From NCBI RefSeq assembly GCF_000717335.1, contig NZ_JNYZ01000039.1, positions 1 through 64,000 of the forward strand: a stretch of 64,000 nucleotides of DNA. Reading direction: 5' to 3'. Shown here in pieces: positions 34,280 to 42,561 of the stretch (the stretch's first letter is position 1; each line of letters opens with the position of its first letter). Position numbers and translations under genes: made by a program. Origin of the DNA: Amycolatopsis jejuensis. Lineage in GTDB: Bacteria > Actinomycetota > Actinomycetes > Mycobacteriales > Pseudonocardiaceae. The notes below the pieces were generated by a model. It was not told where the DNA came from. It ran no database searches and saw only the letters and a list, made by a program, of their open reading frames with translations.

Positions 34280-35029
34280 GTGAGCATCGTGCCCGACACC
34301 CGCGCGCTGACCGGCGAAGAGGTCGTGACCCAGGTATCCGCCCTCGTCGAGGAGATTTTCGCGCGCCTGAAACCGGTTCTGGCCGCCGCCGAAGCGCTGC
34401 TCGCCGAGCCGGACGGCTCCACCGCCGAAGCCCTGCACTCCATCCGGCCGCAGGTCATCGAGGCGCTCGGCGGCCTCGTGGTCGGCGCCGGGTTCGTGAG
34501 TGCACCGAACGTGCTGGCCGACCAGGAATTCGGTCTCGAGTGGTGGACGTCCTGCCTCAGCGAGGACGACACGCCTGAGCAGCTCTTCATCAGCCTCGAC
34601 CCGGCGAGCCCGAATTTCCTGGACTACACGCGGCAATCGTGGTTCACCGTGCCGCGCGACAGCGGACGGCGGCACATCAACGGGCCGTACGTCGACTATC
34701 TCTGCACCGACGAGTACACGCTCACCTTCACCGTGCCCGTCACGCGCGGTGAGGAATTCGCCGGAGTCGTTGGTGCAGACGTGTATGTCCGCGAGTTCGA
34801 GCGCACGGTGAGTCGCCGGCTGCGTTCTTTGGGCCGGACGGCGGCGTTGCTCAACGCGCAGGGGCGGGTGATCGTGTCGAACAGCGTGCGGCAGGCGACG
34901 GGGTCGCTCGTGCGCGAGGTCGACGTACCGGCTTGGTGGGCTTCCGGCGCGGAGCCGTACACGACGCCGGGCGGCACGACGCTGCGGCGGTGCGGGGATT
35001 CGCCGATCACCTTGCTGGTGACTGCTTGA
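34280..35029 (+). CDS. Soluble Cache-domain protein
   Basis: 249 aa from GTG 34280; GTG 34289 has the better-spaced GAGG and may be the true start. A double-Cache/PDC-like ligand-binding fold is suggested by SPNFLDYTRQSWFTVPRDSG, INGPYVDYLCTDEYTLTFTVPV and FAGVVGADVYV, which resemble periplasmic sensor domains. Unusually there is no signal peptide, no membrane helix and no kinase, cyclase or chemotaxis output domain, so it would be a free cytoplasmic ligand-binding protein. It follows the GntR gene and may modulate that regulator or bind the same amines. Its last 23 bases overlap the convergent PucR gene. Confidence 0.7.
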   Translation: MSIVPDTRALTGEEVVTQVSALVEEIFARLKPVLAAAEALLAEPDGSTAEALHSIRPQVIEALGGLVVGAGFVSAPNVLADQEFGLEWWTSCLSEDDTPEQLFISLDPASPNFLDYTRQSWFTVPRDSGRRHINGPYVDYLCTDEYTLTFTVPVTRGEEFAGVVGADVYVREFERTVSRRLRSLGRTAALLNAQGRVIVSNSVRQATGSLVREVDVPAWWASGAEPYTTPGGTTLRRCGDSPITLLVTA

Positions 35030-36440
35030 GCTGGAGGGCGAACCACAGTTCAGCGCGTACGCCGGGGGCTTCGAGGTCGCGGCCGAGGAGTTCGGCGGCC
35101 TTGGTGATCCGGTTGCGGAGCGTGTGCCGGTGTACGCCGAGCTTGGTCGCAGCGAGGTCCCAGTGGCCGTGGTGTTCGAGCCAGGAATGCAGTGATACCT
35201 CCAGGTTGCCGCGCCCGGTCCGGTCGAACTCGCGGATCGGGGCCAGTAGTTGTTCGGAAAATGCTTGTGCTGCTTGGGGTTCCAGGAGGCTGAGGAGTCC
35301 CGCTCCGGCGTGGTCGGCGTAGCGCAGCAGCGGGATACGCTGGGCTCGGGCGGCCTCGGCTGCTTCTTCCGCTTGCCTCAGTGCGGTGGGGAACTCGGCG
35401 GCGGTCGACAGTCCACAGTGGAATTCACTGGCTTCGGCGACCGTGGCGGTGATATGATCGTCTTCAGCCAGCACGATCAGTTTGTCTTCGCGATGCGCCG
35501 CAAACACTTGTCCCGTCGCGTTTTCCAGCCGTTCGTACAGTGCATTCCTGGCTGCCTTGGATCCTGTTATCGCCAGCACGGCGTACGCGTTCTGCGGAAT
35601 TTCCGGGACGACCTCTCGCGCCAGATCCTCCTGCCCGGCCGCGAGGAGTTCGAGCACGCCCGTACGCAACCGCGACTGTGCCGTCCGCTGCGCTCGATCT
35701 TGTTCCAGCGCAAGGGAAAGCAGTGAGACGGCGGTGTTCACGATGTGCCGTCCGGTGCTGTCCAACGGTTCCGTGGTCCCGACTGCCAGCGCGCCGCGGG
35801 TATGCAGGGTCTGCAAGACGACCTCGTCGTCGCCATGGGAGATCACGCGCGTGCCCGCGCGGAGGGTGGTCACGTCCAGGTCGATCGCGCGCGCCTTTGC
35901 CGGGGCAGCCTCACGGACCCGCCCAGCGGAGTCGTACAGGATTACCCAGCCGTCGATGAGACGCGCGAGCCGACGGACCACTCCCCCGGCGCCGCTGCGG
36001 CCGACCGCCGTGCGGGTCAGCTCCTGTTGCGCGCGGCCGATTCGCACCGTTGCGGCGTACTCCTCGGCGGCGACCGCCCGTGACACCGCGCGCGTGATCG
36101 CGATGAACGGCGTCCGCCGCGACACCTCCAGCACCGGGAATCCGACCTCGTCGGCCGCCGCCACCAACGCGTCCGGCACCTGCTCGTGGCTCAGGCCGAC
36201 GCCGAAGCCGAGCCCGGCGACGTCCGCGTCCACGAGCCGCCGCAGGTACGCCGCAGCGGTCGCGTCGTCGAGGGCCAGACCCGTGGTGAGCAGCAGTTCT
36301 CCGCCTTCGAGGAACGGCTGCGGGTCGGTGAGCTCGGTGGGGTGCACCCAGCCGATCTGACGGTCGAGCCCGGCCGCCCCGGCGACCACGCGCAGGCCGA
36401 GCGCCGGTTCCGCAGCGAGCGCGCGCAGGGTCAGTGCCAT
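35007..36440 (-). CDS. PucR-family transcriptional regulator
   Basis: 477 aa. An N-terminal PucR domain (residues about 1-125: IGWVHPTELTDPQPFLEGGELLLTTGL), a middle GGDEF-like/CdaR region, and a C-terminal helix-turn-helix (WDLAATKLGVHRHTLRNRITKAAELLGRDL, in part, near 435-465). Such regulators often control GABA, purine or amino-acid catabolism; here it is divergent from gabT, 109 bp apart, and is the likely activator of gabT and the following dehydrogenase. A TACAAT box lies eight bases before the ATG. Its 3' end overlaps the Cache gene by 23 nt. Confidence 0.9.
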   Translation of the reverse strand: MALTLRALAAEPALGLRVVAGAAGLDRQIGWVHPTELTDPQPFLEGGELLLTTGLALDDATAAAYLRRLVDADVAGLGFGVGLSHEQVPDALVAAADEVGFPVLEVSRRTPFIAITRAVSRAVAAEEYAATVRIGRAQQELTRTAVGRSGAGGVVRRLARLIDGWVILYDSAGRVREAAPAKARAIDLDVTTLRAGTRVISHGDDEVVLQTLHTRGALAVGTTEPLDSTGRHIVNTAVSLLSLALEQDRAQRTAQSRLRTGVLELLAAGQEDLAREVVPEIPQNAYAVLAITGSKAARNALYERLENATGQVFAAHREDKLIVLAEDDHITATVAEASEFHCGLSTAAEFPTALRQAEEAAEAARAQRIPLLRYADHAGAGLLSLLEPQAAQAFSEQLLAPIREFDRTGRGNLEVSLHSWLEHHGHWDLAATKLGVHRHTLRNRITKAAELLGRDLEAPGVRAELWFALQLKQSPAR

Positions 36441-36479
36441 AACGGCCAATTGTAGAGGATAACTTGGCCAAAACGGCCA
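36441..36479. promoter_or_regulatory. Operator region between PucR and gabT
   Basis: Two direct AACGGCCA copies (36441-36448 and 36472-36479) flank a TTGGCCA (36464-36470) that is inverted relative to them, around a TACAAT -10 box (36449-36454, minus strand). The GGCCA repeats in an AT-containing window suit binding of the PucR protein and control of both divergent units. Confidence 0.55.
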
Positions 36480-36549
36480 GCTGACGTCTGCTCGCCGAGG
36501 GCTCATCCTGAGGGACGACCACCCCATGACCCGCAGCGCAGGAGCACCC

Positions 36550-37905
36550 GTGACCACCAGCACCGCAGCCGAGCCGCAGGCTCCGGCGCCCAGGCAGCGC
36601 AGGCTGCAGACCGAGATCCCCGGCCCCGCTTCGCGCGCGCTGCAGGAGCGGCGGACGAACGCGGTGGCGGCTGGGGTCTCGTCCGTGCTGCCCGCCTACA
36701 TCACGTCCGCGAGCGGCGGGCTGCTGACTGACGCCGACGGGAACGTCCTGATCGACCTCGGGTCTGGCATCGCGGTGACGAGCGTGGGGCACTCTGCGCC
36801 CGCGGTCGTCGACCGAGTCCGCAAGCAGGCGTGCTGGTTCACCCACACCTGTTTCATGGTGACCCCGTACGAGGGATACGTGGAGGTGTGCGAGGCGCTG
36901 GCCGAGCTGACGCCGGGCACGCACGCGAAGAAGTCGGTGCTGTTCAACTCCGGCGCCGAGGCGGTCGAGAATGCGGTGAAGATCGCGCGTACCGCCACCG
37001 GGCGCCAGGCCGTCGTGGTGTTCGACCACGCGTACCACGGCCGCACCAACCTGACCATGGGCATGACCGCGAAATCGGTGCCGTACAAGCATGGTTTCGG
37101 CCCGTTCGCGCCCGAGGTCTACCGCGTGCCGGGCTCGTACCCGTACCGCGACGGGCTGTCCGGTCCCGAGGCCGCGCGGCTGGCGATCGACCGGATCGAG
37201 AAGCAGATCGGCGGCGACCAGGTCGCGGCCGTGGTGCTCGAACCGATCCAGGGCGAGGGCGGGTTCATCGAACCGGCGCCCGGGTTCCTGCCCGCGCTTT
37301 CCGCGTGGTGCACGGCAAACGGCGTCGTGTTCGTGGCCGACGAGGTGCAGACCGGCTTCTGCCGCACCGGCGAGTGGTTTGCCTCGACGCACGAGAACGT
37401 CGTCCCGGACCTGGTCTGCACGGCCAAGGGCATCGCGGGTGGCCTGCCGCTCGCCGCGGTGACCGGGCGCGCGGAGTTGCTCGACGCGGTCGGTCCGGGC
37501 GGGCTCGGCGGTACCTACGGCGGCAACCCGATCGCGTGCGCGGCCGCGCTGGGCGCGATCGAGACCATGCGCAACGAGGATCTGGCCGGTTCCGCGCGGC
37601 GCGTGCAGGACCAGGTACTGCCGCGATTGCGGGCGCTGGCCTCGGAAACCGGCGTGATCGGCGACGTCCGCGGGCGTGGCGCAATGCTGGCCGCCGAGTT
37701 CGTGAAGCCGGGTACCGACACGCCGGATGCCGATCTCGCCAAGCGGATCGCGGCGGCCTGTCACGCGCAGGGTGTCGTGGTGCTGACCTGCGGCACGTAC
37801 GGCAACGTCATCCGGCTGCTCCCCCCGCTGTCCCTGTCCAACGAGTTGCTCGACGAGGGTTTGACCGTTCTCGAGTACGCAGTCCGTACGGAGGCTCGCA
37901 AGTGA
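36550..37905 (+). CDS. gabT: 4-aminobutyrate aminotransferase
   Basis: 451 aa from GTG 36550, chosen for AGGAG five bases upstream; ATG 36526 with GAGGGA ten bases upstream would add eight residues. Class III aminotransferase: Lys293 in CTAKGIAGGLP binds PLP, Asp264 in VADEVQTGF contacts the ring, and SGAEAVENAVKIAR and FDHAYHGRTNLTMGMT match GabT closely. It moves the amino group of GABA (or a related omega-amine) to 2-oxoglutarate, giving succinate semialdehyde. It overlaps the next dehydrogenase by four bases (GTGA). With the PatD-like enzyme and importer it completes a putrescine-to-succinate route. Confidence 0.93.
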   Translation: MTTSTAAEPQAPAPRQRRLQTEIPGPASRALQERRTNAVAAGVSSVLPAYITSASGGLLTDADGNVLIDLGSGIAVTSVGHSAPAVVDRVRKQACWFTHTCFMVTPYEGYVEVCEALAELTPGTHAKKSVLFNSGAEAVENAVKIARTATGRQAVVVFDHAYHGRTNLTMGMTAKSVPYKHGFGPFAPEVYRVPGSYPYRDGLSGPEAARLAIDRIEKQIGGDQVAAVVLEPIQGEGGFIEPAPGFLPALSAWCTANGVVFVADEVQTGFCRTGEWFASTHENVVPDLVCTAKGIAGGLPLAAVTGRAELLDAVGPGGLGGTYGGNPIACAAALGAIETMRNEDLAGSARRVQDQVLPRLRALASETGVIGDVRGRGAMLAAEFVKPGTDTPDADLAKRIAAACHAQGVVVLTCGTYGNVIRLLPPLSLSNELLDEGLTVLEYAVRTEARK

Positions 37906-39329
37906 CTTTTCCGTTCTGGGTAGCCGGAAAGCCGGTTTCGAGTGGCGAGACCGCCGTGGTCCGGCATTCCTTCGACGGCTCCGAAGCCGGGTCGCATAAG
38001 GTGCCAGGACCGTCCGAAGTGGAGTCTGCGGTGCAGGCCGCGGCCGACGTCGCCGACGAGTTCGCGACGCTGCCCGCGCACGTCCGAGCGGGCGCGCTGG
38101 ACCACGTATCGCGGCGGCTGGCCGAGCGCGCGGAGGAGATCGCGCAGCTGATCACCGCCGAGTCGGGTAAGCCGCTGAAGTGGGCGCGCGGCGAGGTCGG
38201 CCGGGCGGTGTCGACGTTCCGCTGGGCATCCGAGGAAGCCCGGCGGTTCTCCGGTGAGCTGCAGCGGCTCGACACCGATCCCGGTGGTACCGGACGGCTC
38301 GCCCTCGTCCGACGGGTTCCGCGCGGACCGGTGCTGGGCATCACGCCGTTCAACTTCCCGCTGAATCTGGTGGCACACAAGGTCGCCCCGGCCATTGCGG
38401 TCGGCGCGCCGATCGTGCTCAAACCTGCCCCGGCCACGCCGCTGACCGCGTTGGTACTCGGCGAAATCCTTGCTGAGACTGATCTTCCGGCGGGTAGCTG
38501 GTCGATTCTGCCGCTGGGTAACGAGGCGACCGCCGAGCTGGTCAAGGACCCGCGGCTGCCGGTGGTTTCGTTCACCGGCTCGGTGCCGGTGGGCTGGGCG
38601 ATCCGGGACAGCGTGCCACGTAAGCACGTCGCGTTGGAGCTTGGCGGTAATGGCGCGGTTCTTGTCTGTCCTGATTGGACCGATCTGGACTTCGCCGCGC
38701 AGCGGATCGCGACGTTTGCGATGTACCAAGCCGGACAGTCGTGCATTTCGGTGCAGCGGGTTTATGTGCACACGGATGTCTACGACGCATTGCAGGAGAA
38801 GGTACTCGCTCAGGTTGCTTTGCTGCGTACTGGAAATCCGCGCGAGGACGGCGTCGACGTTGGTCCGCTGATCAACGAAACAGCCGCGTCCCGAGTGGAA
38901 TCCTGGGTCAGCGACGCCGTTTCCGCGGGCGCCAAGGTTCTTACCGGCGGAGGCCGTTCGGGTGCAACAGTCGAGCCGACCGTACTCGCCGACGCGCCAG
39001 AAGACGCTTCAGTGATGGCGGACGAGGTGTTCGGCCCGGTGGTCTCGCTGGTCCGAGTGTCCTCTGTGGACGACGGGGTCGAGCGGATCAACGCGTCCCG
39101 CTTCGGGTTGCAGACCGGTGTGTTCACGCGGGACCTGCCGACGGCGTTCGACCTTTCGGCCCGGTTGAAGGTCGGCGGCGTGCTGGTCGGTGACGTGCCG
39201 AGCTTCCGCGCCGACCAGATGCCGTACGGCGGGGTGAAGGACTCCGGCATCGGCCGGGAAGGCCCGGCCGCGGCGATGGCGGACTTCACCGAGGAACGCG
39301 TGACCGTCCTTACCGGACTGACTCTTTGA
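37902..39329 (+). CDS. Succinate-semialdehyde/aldehyde dehydrogenase
   Basis: 475 aa from GTG 37902. Catalytic Cys281 in MYQAGQSCISVQR, Glu246 in ALELGGNG and Asn151 in TPFNFP are present. Sequence such as ITPFNFPLNLVAHKVAPA and AGQSCISVQR also fits aldehyde dehydrogenases grouped with lactaldehyde and phosphonoacetaldehyde enzymes, so the substrate is inferred from context: translational coupling to gabT points to succinate semialdehyde. A GGAGG precedes the start inside gabT. Its last 20 bases overlap the convergent receptor gene. Confidence 0.85.
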   Translation: MTFPFWVAGKPVSSGETAVVRHSFDGSEAGSHKVPGPSEVESAVQAAADVADEFATLPAHVRAGALDHVSRRLAERAEEIAQLITAESGKPLKWARGEVGRAVSTFRWASEEARRFSGELQRLDTDPGGTGRLALVRRVPRGPVLGITPFNFPLNLVAHKVAPAIAVGAPIVLKPAPATPLTALVLGEILAETDLPAGSWSILPLGNEATAELVKDPRLPVVSFTGSVPVGWAIRDSVPRKHVALELGGNGAVLVCPDWTDLDFAAQRIATFAMYQAGQSCISVQRVYVHTDVYDALQEKVLAQVALLRTGNPREDGVDVGPLINETAASRVESWVSDAVSAGAKVLTGGGRSGATVEPTVLADAPEDASVMADEVFGPVVSLVRVSSVDDGVERINASRFGLQTGVFTRDLPTAFDLSARLKVGGVLVGDVPSFRADQMPYGGVKDSGIGREGPAAAMADFTEERVTVLTGLTL

Positions 39330-40074
39330 GCGCCGCATAGGCGTCCACAAGAGACGGTCCGTACCACGTGAGGTAGCGCCCGGAAATCAGCACCGGGCGC
39401 ATCTGCGGGAAGAAGCCGGGGCCGTCGTCCTGGGTGAACTCGTACGGCTCATCGGGCAGTACGACCAGGTCGGCCCCGGTCTCGCGAAGTTCCTCCAGCG
39501 ACGGCCGGGGATACCGCTCGGAGTGTCCGGAGTAGACATTCTCGACCCCGACGCGGCGCAGCACGTCCCCGGCGAACGTGTCGCGCCCGAGCACGACCCA
39601 GGGTTTGCGCCATACCGGAATCACTGCCCGGTGGCGCACCGGTTCGACCTCGCGCCACAGATCCTCCGCCGTGACCAGCCATTCCGGCTCGGCGATCTCG
39701 TAAGCTTGGGTGAGAATTCGGCGCAACGATCCCAATGCTGCCGGAACGGACTCGGAAGCGGCCATCACGAACACCGGAATCCCATTGGCGCGCAGGGTTT
39801 CCACGTCTTCCGGACGGTTCTCTTCGGAATTGGCGAGCACCAGGTCCGGCGCGAGCGCCAGCACCCGGTCGAGCTTCGGGTACTTCGAGCCGCCTACCCG
39901 CGGAACGTCCAGAGTGGACGGATGAGTGCAGTAATCCGTTGCCCCGACCAGCCTTCCGGGCGCACTCACCTCGACTGCCTCGGTGAGCGACGGCACCAGC
40001 GACACCACCCGCTGCGGCGGACCCGCCAGCGGCACCGGCTCACCGAGATCGTCAAATAGTTCTGCGTTCCTCAT
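39310..40074 (-). CDS. BtuF-like helical-backbone metal/cobalamin receptor without signal peptide
   Basis: 254 aa. The fold of periplasmic type III binding proteins is visible: RVVSLVPSLTEAVEV at the N-terminus, VGATDYCTHP, LVLANSEENRPEDVETLRANGIPVFV, and a late LRETGADLVVLPDEPYEF. These resemble BtuF. It begins at MRNAELFDDLG with no signal peptide, lipobox or membrane anchor, and no permease or ATPase is adjacent, so it may be a cytoplasmic cobalamin- or corrinoid-handling protein rather than a transporter part. Its start overlaps the upstream ribonuclease stop by four bases (ATGA). Confidence 0.78.
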   Translation of the reverse strand: MRNAELFDDLGEPVPLAGPPQRVVSLVPSLTEAVEVSAPGRLVGATDYCTHPSTLDVPRVGGSKYPKLDRVLALAPDLVLANSEENRPEDVETLRANGIPVFVMAASESVPAALGSLRRILTQAYEIAEPEWLVTAEDLWREVEPVRHRAVIPVWRKPWVVLGRDTFAGDVLRRVGVENVYSGHSERYPRPSLEELRETGADLVVLPDEPYEFTQDDGPGFFPQMRPVLISGRYLTWYGPSLVDAYAALKESVR

Positions 40075-41489
40075 ACCCGTTCGAACGATACCTTCCGCTG
40101 CTGAACGTCCACTTCGGTCAGTCGCACCCGGATCCGTGCTCCTTCAGGGAATTTCTCGCCCGAACACCTCGCCATCACCGGCGGGTTCTCGACCAGGATC
40201 TCCGCGCGGCTCTCCTCCGCACGCAGCACCACCGCGGTGAACTCGTGCCCGACATGTTCGGCCAGTACCCACGCCTCCACCTGGTCGATGCACGCGCGCT
40301 CGACCCGCGCCGCCAGACTGTCCGAAGCAGACATTTGCGCCGGAACTTCGCCCAGCGCTTCCCTTACCCACGAAGGAACTTCGCGCCCTGCCGTGACCGC
40401 AAGACACACCTCCGTACCAAATCTGTCGACCAGCCGCCGGATCGGAGCGGTCACATGCGCGTACGCGCCACCGATTCCGGCATGCGTGGTGACGGCGGGC
40501 AATTCGCCGTCGAAGGAGGTGTACCCCGCGCCGCGCAGGAGACGCGTCGTGTCGGCGTAGAGCGCCATCGACGCGGGCTGCCCAGGGTCCAAAGCGGACA
40601 GAAACTCCGAGACGCCGAGCTCGTCCGGCCACGGCAACCCGGCCACCGCAGCGGACCGGCGCAACCATTCGACGGCGTCCGGCTCCGGTGGCGGCAACGT
40701 GCGCAGCACCCCGACTCCGGCGTCGATCATGATCTGCGCCGCGGCCATCCCGGTGAGCAGCGAGATCTCGGCATTCCAGGCGTCGACGACCGTGCGCGGC
40801 CGCCGGGCCAGCACCCAGCCGCCATCGCTGTCGCCGCTGATTTCCTGTTCCGGCAGCTGCAACTCGACCGCCCCGCGTTGCACGGCAAGCGCGCGCCGGA
40901 GCCGACCGAGGTCGGGCAGCGCCTCGATCGACGGATGCGACCGTCCGGCGTCGATCGAGGCCTGGACCCCCTCGTAATCGAACTGCTCACTGGACCGCAC
41001 GAGCGCGCGACGGACGCGGGTGACGGTGGGCTCGCCGTCCTCGCCGACGTCGATCGTCCAGAGCACGGCCGGGCGGACCTCACCGGGTAGCAGACTGGCG
41101 GCGCCCTCGGACAGCACCGGTGGATGCAGCGGGACGTTGCCGTCGGGGAGGTAGAGCGTCTGCCCGCGGCGGCGAGCCTCGTGATCGAGCGCGCCGCCGG
41201 GCGGGACGAACGCGGCGAGGTCGGCAATCGCGTAGTGCACGCGGAAGCCGGCGCCGCGGCGCTCGATCAGCATGGCCTGGTCGAGGTCCTTCGAACCGGG
41301 CGGGTCGATGGTGACCAACGGCAGGTCGGTGGCGTCCTCCCGGCCGCCGGCGGAGGCGAGCGGATCGAGCACCGCCGCCTCGGCCTCGGCGAGCACCTCG
41401 GGCCCGAACGACTCCGGCAGCGTGAATTCCGTCCGGAGACGACCGAAGTCCCCTCCCGACGCTGGTGTCCTGAGCACGAGTGGCGGCAC
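40071..41489 (-). CDS. RNB-domain exoribonuclease (RNase II/R family)
   Basis: 472 aa, essentially an RNB catalytic domain (about 50-365) plus a short C-terminal OB/S1-like tail (RIRVRLTEVDVQQRKVSF). The acidic motif reads IDPPGSKDLDQAM: Asp62, Asp68 and Asp70 are kept, but the position usually occupied by the fourth Asp is Gln71. I recall the same DLDQ in other actinobacterial members, so this is probably a subfamily trait rather than a defect. It lacks the N-terminal cold-shock domains of full RNase R. Expected to degrade RNA 3' to 5'. Followed by a four-base overlap with the BtuF-like gene; divergent from the ATPase gene across 109 bp. Confidence 0.87.
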   Translation of the reverse strand: MPPLVLRTPASGGDFGRLRTEFTLPESFGPEVLAEAEAAVLDPLASAGGREDATDLPLVTIDPPGSKDLDQAMLIERRGAGFRVHYAIADLAAFVPPGGALDHEARRRGQTLYLPDGNVPLHPPVLSEGAASLLPGEVRPAVLWTIDVGEDGEPTVTRVRRALVRSSEQFDYEGVQASIDAGRSHPSIEALPDLGRLRRALAVQRGAVELQLPEQEISGDSDGGWVLARRPRTVVDAWNAEISLLTGMAAAQIMIDAGVGVLRTLPPPEPDAVEWLRRSAAVAGLPWPDELGVSEFLSALDPGQPASMALYADTTRLLRGAGYTSFDGELPAVTTHAGIGGAYAHVTAPIRRLVDRFGTEVCLAVTAGREVPSWVREALGEVPAQMSASDSLAARVERACIDQVEAWVLAEHVGHEFTAVVLRAEESRAEILVENPPVMARCSGEKFPEGARIRVRLTEVDVQQRKVSFERV

Positions 41490-41563
41490 GACACAACACT
41501 ATCCCGCCGGACCGTCGCCGATCGCCCGTTCGGGCGCGGGCCGGTCGGGTGTAGCGTACGACG

Positions 41564-41602
41564 ATGAAAACCGTCTTCATTTTCGGAAAGGGCATGTCGT
41601 GA
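41564..41602 (+). CDS. 12-aa upstream ORF overlapping the ATPase start
   Basis: ATG 41564 encodes MKTVFIFGKGMS and its TGA overlaps the GTG of the ATPase gene as GTGA (41599-41602). A TAGCGT -10-like box (41552-41557) lies six bases upstream, so transcription would start at or next to this ATG, giving a leaderless mini-ORF. Translation through it could couple to the ATPase, which also has its own GGAAAGGG site. Short enough to be coincidental. Confidence 0.4.
   Translation: MKTVFIFGKGMS
41565..41579. promoter_or_regulatory. Zur/Fur-like operator
   Basis: TGAAAAC-C-GTCTTCA is a 7-1-7 inverted repeat with one mismatch (8-1-8 counting the flanking A and T). It fits the Fur-superfamily pattern TGAAAAn-n-nTTTTCA seen in actinobacterial Zur sites, and it lies directly over the predicted transcription start of the ATPase gene, as expected for a repressor site. 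Confidence 0.5.
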
Positions 41603-42561
41603 AGATCGCGTTCGTCGGCAAGGGAGGCAGCGGGAAGACCACGCTGTCGTCACTCTTCGTCTCCCACCTGGCCGGCGCGGGCAACCCGGTACTGGCCATC
41701 GACGCCGACATCAACCAGCACCTGGCCGTGGCCCTCGGCGCGACGGAGGAGCAGGCACTGGCGTGGCCGACGCTGGGTGAGCACATGCCGCTCATCAAGG
41801 ACTACCTGCGCGGCGACAACCCCCGAATCCCCTCCGCTGACGCAATGATCAAGACGACCCCACCGGGTCGCGGCTCCCGGCTGGTGCGACCGTTCGAGGA
41901 CAACCCGATTTTCGACGCCTGCTTCCGCGGTCTGGGCGGCGTCCGGCTGGGTGTCACGGGCCAGTTCGAGGAAGAGGACCTGGGGGTGGCGTGCTACCAC
42001 TCGAAGGTCGGCGCCGCGGAGCTGCTGCTGAACCACCTGGTCGACGGCCCGGGCGAGTACGTGGTGATGGACATGACCGCAGGCGCGGACGCCTTCGCGT
42101 CGGGCCTGTTCACGCGCTTCGACGTGACGTTCCTGGTGTGCGAGCCGACCCTGCGGAGCGTCGGCGTGTACCGGCAGTATGCAGATCACGCGCGGGATTT
42201 CGGGGTTCACCTGGTAGCGGTCGGCAACAAGGTGACCGATGGTGACGACGTCGACTTCCTGACCGCTCAACTGGGCCCGGCTTTGCTGGGTTGGCTGACG
42301 ACGTCGGGCCACGTCCGAGCCGCCGAACGCGGTGCCACGCGGCCGATCGGCGAGTTGGAGCCGCACAACCTGGAGACGCTGTCGGCAATGCAGGCCCGGG
42401 TGGACGCGACTTCCCGGGATTGGGCGCGGTACCAGCAGCAGGGGGTGGAGTTCCACCTACGCAACGCGCGGGCGTGGGGGAACGGACGAGCAGGGGTGGA
42501 TTTGGAGGCACAGGTGGATCCGGAGTTCGTCTTGGATCCGGCGGTACTTACGGCTGGGTGA
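41599..42561 (+). CDS. MinD/CooC/ArsA-type P-loop ATPase
   Basis: 320 aa from GTG 41599. The deviant Walker A KGGSGKTTLS (residues 8-17) with the signature lysine, the switch ALGAT and DADINQHL, and the later VVMDMTAGADAF (Walker B) and VAVGNKV place it in the SIMIBI class near CooC (nickel insertion into CO dehydrogenase), ArsA and NifH-like maturation ATPases. No CO dehydrogenase or hydrogenase is nearby. The Zur/Fur-like box at its promoter suggests a metal-related role, for example loading a metal or working under zinc shortage. This is inference. Monocistronic. Confidence 0.8.
   Translation: MKIAFVGKGGSGKTTLSSLFVSHLAGAGNPVLAIDADINQHLAVALGATEEQALAWPTLGEHMPLIKDYLRGDNPRIPSADAMIKTTPPGRGSRLVRPFEDNPIFDACFRGLGGVRLGVTGQFEEEDLGVACYHSKVGAAELLLNHLVDGPGEYVVMDMTAGADAFASGLFTRFDVTFLVCEPTLRSVGVYRQYADHARDFGVHLVAVGNKVTDGDDVDFLTAQLGPALLGWLTTSGHVRAAERGATRPIGELEPHNLETLSAMQARVDATSRDWARYQQQGVEFHLRNARAWGNGRAGVDLEAQVDPEFVLDPAVLTAG

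Noticed and set aside
38000..39300. Plus-strand frame 36831-39329 as one fused aminotransferase-dehydrogenase
   Set aside because: Its first half is out of frame with gabT; the two genes overlap by only four bases and each has a complete active site.
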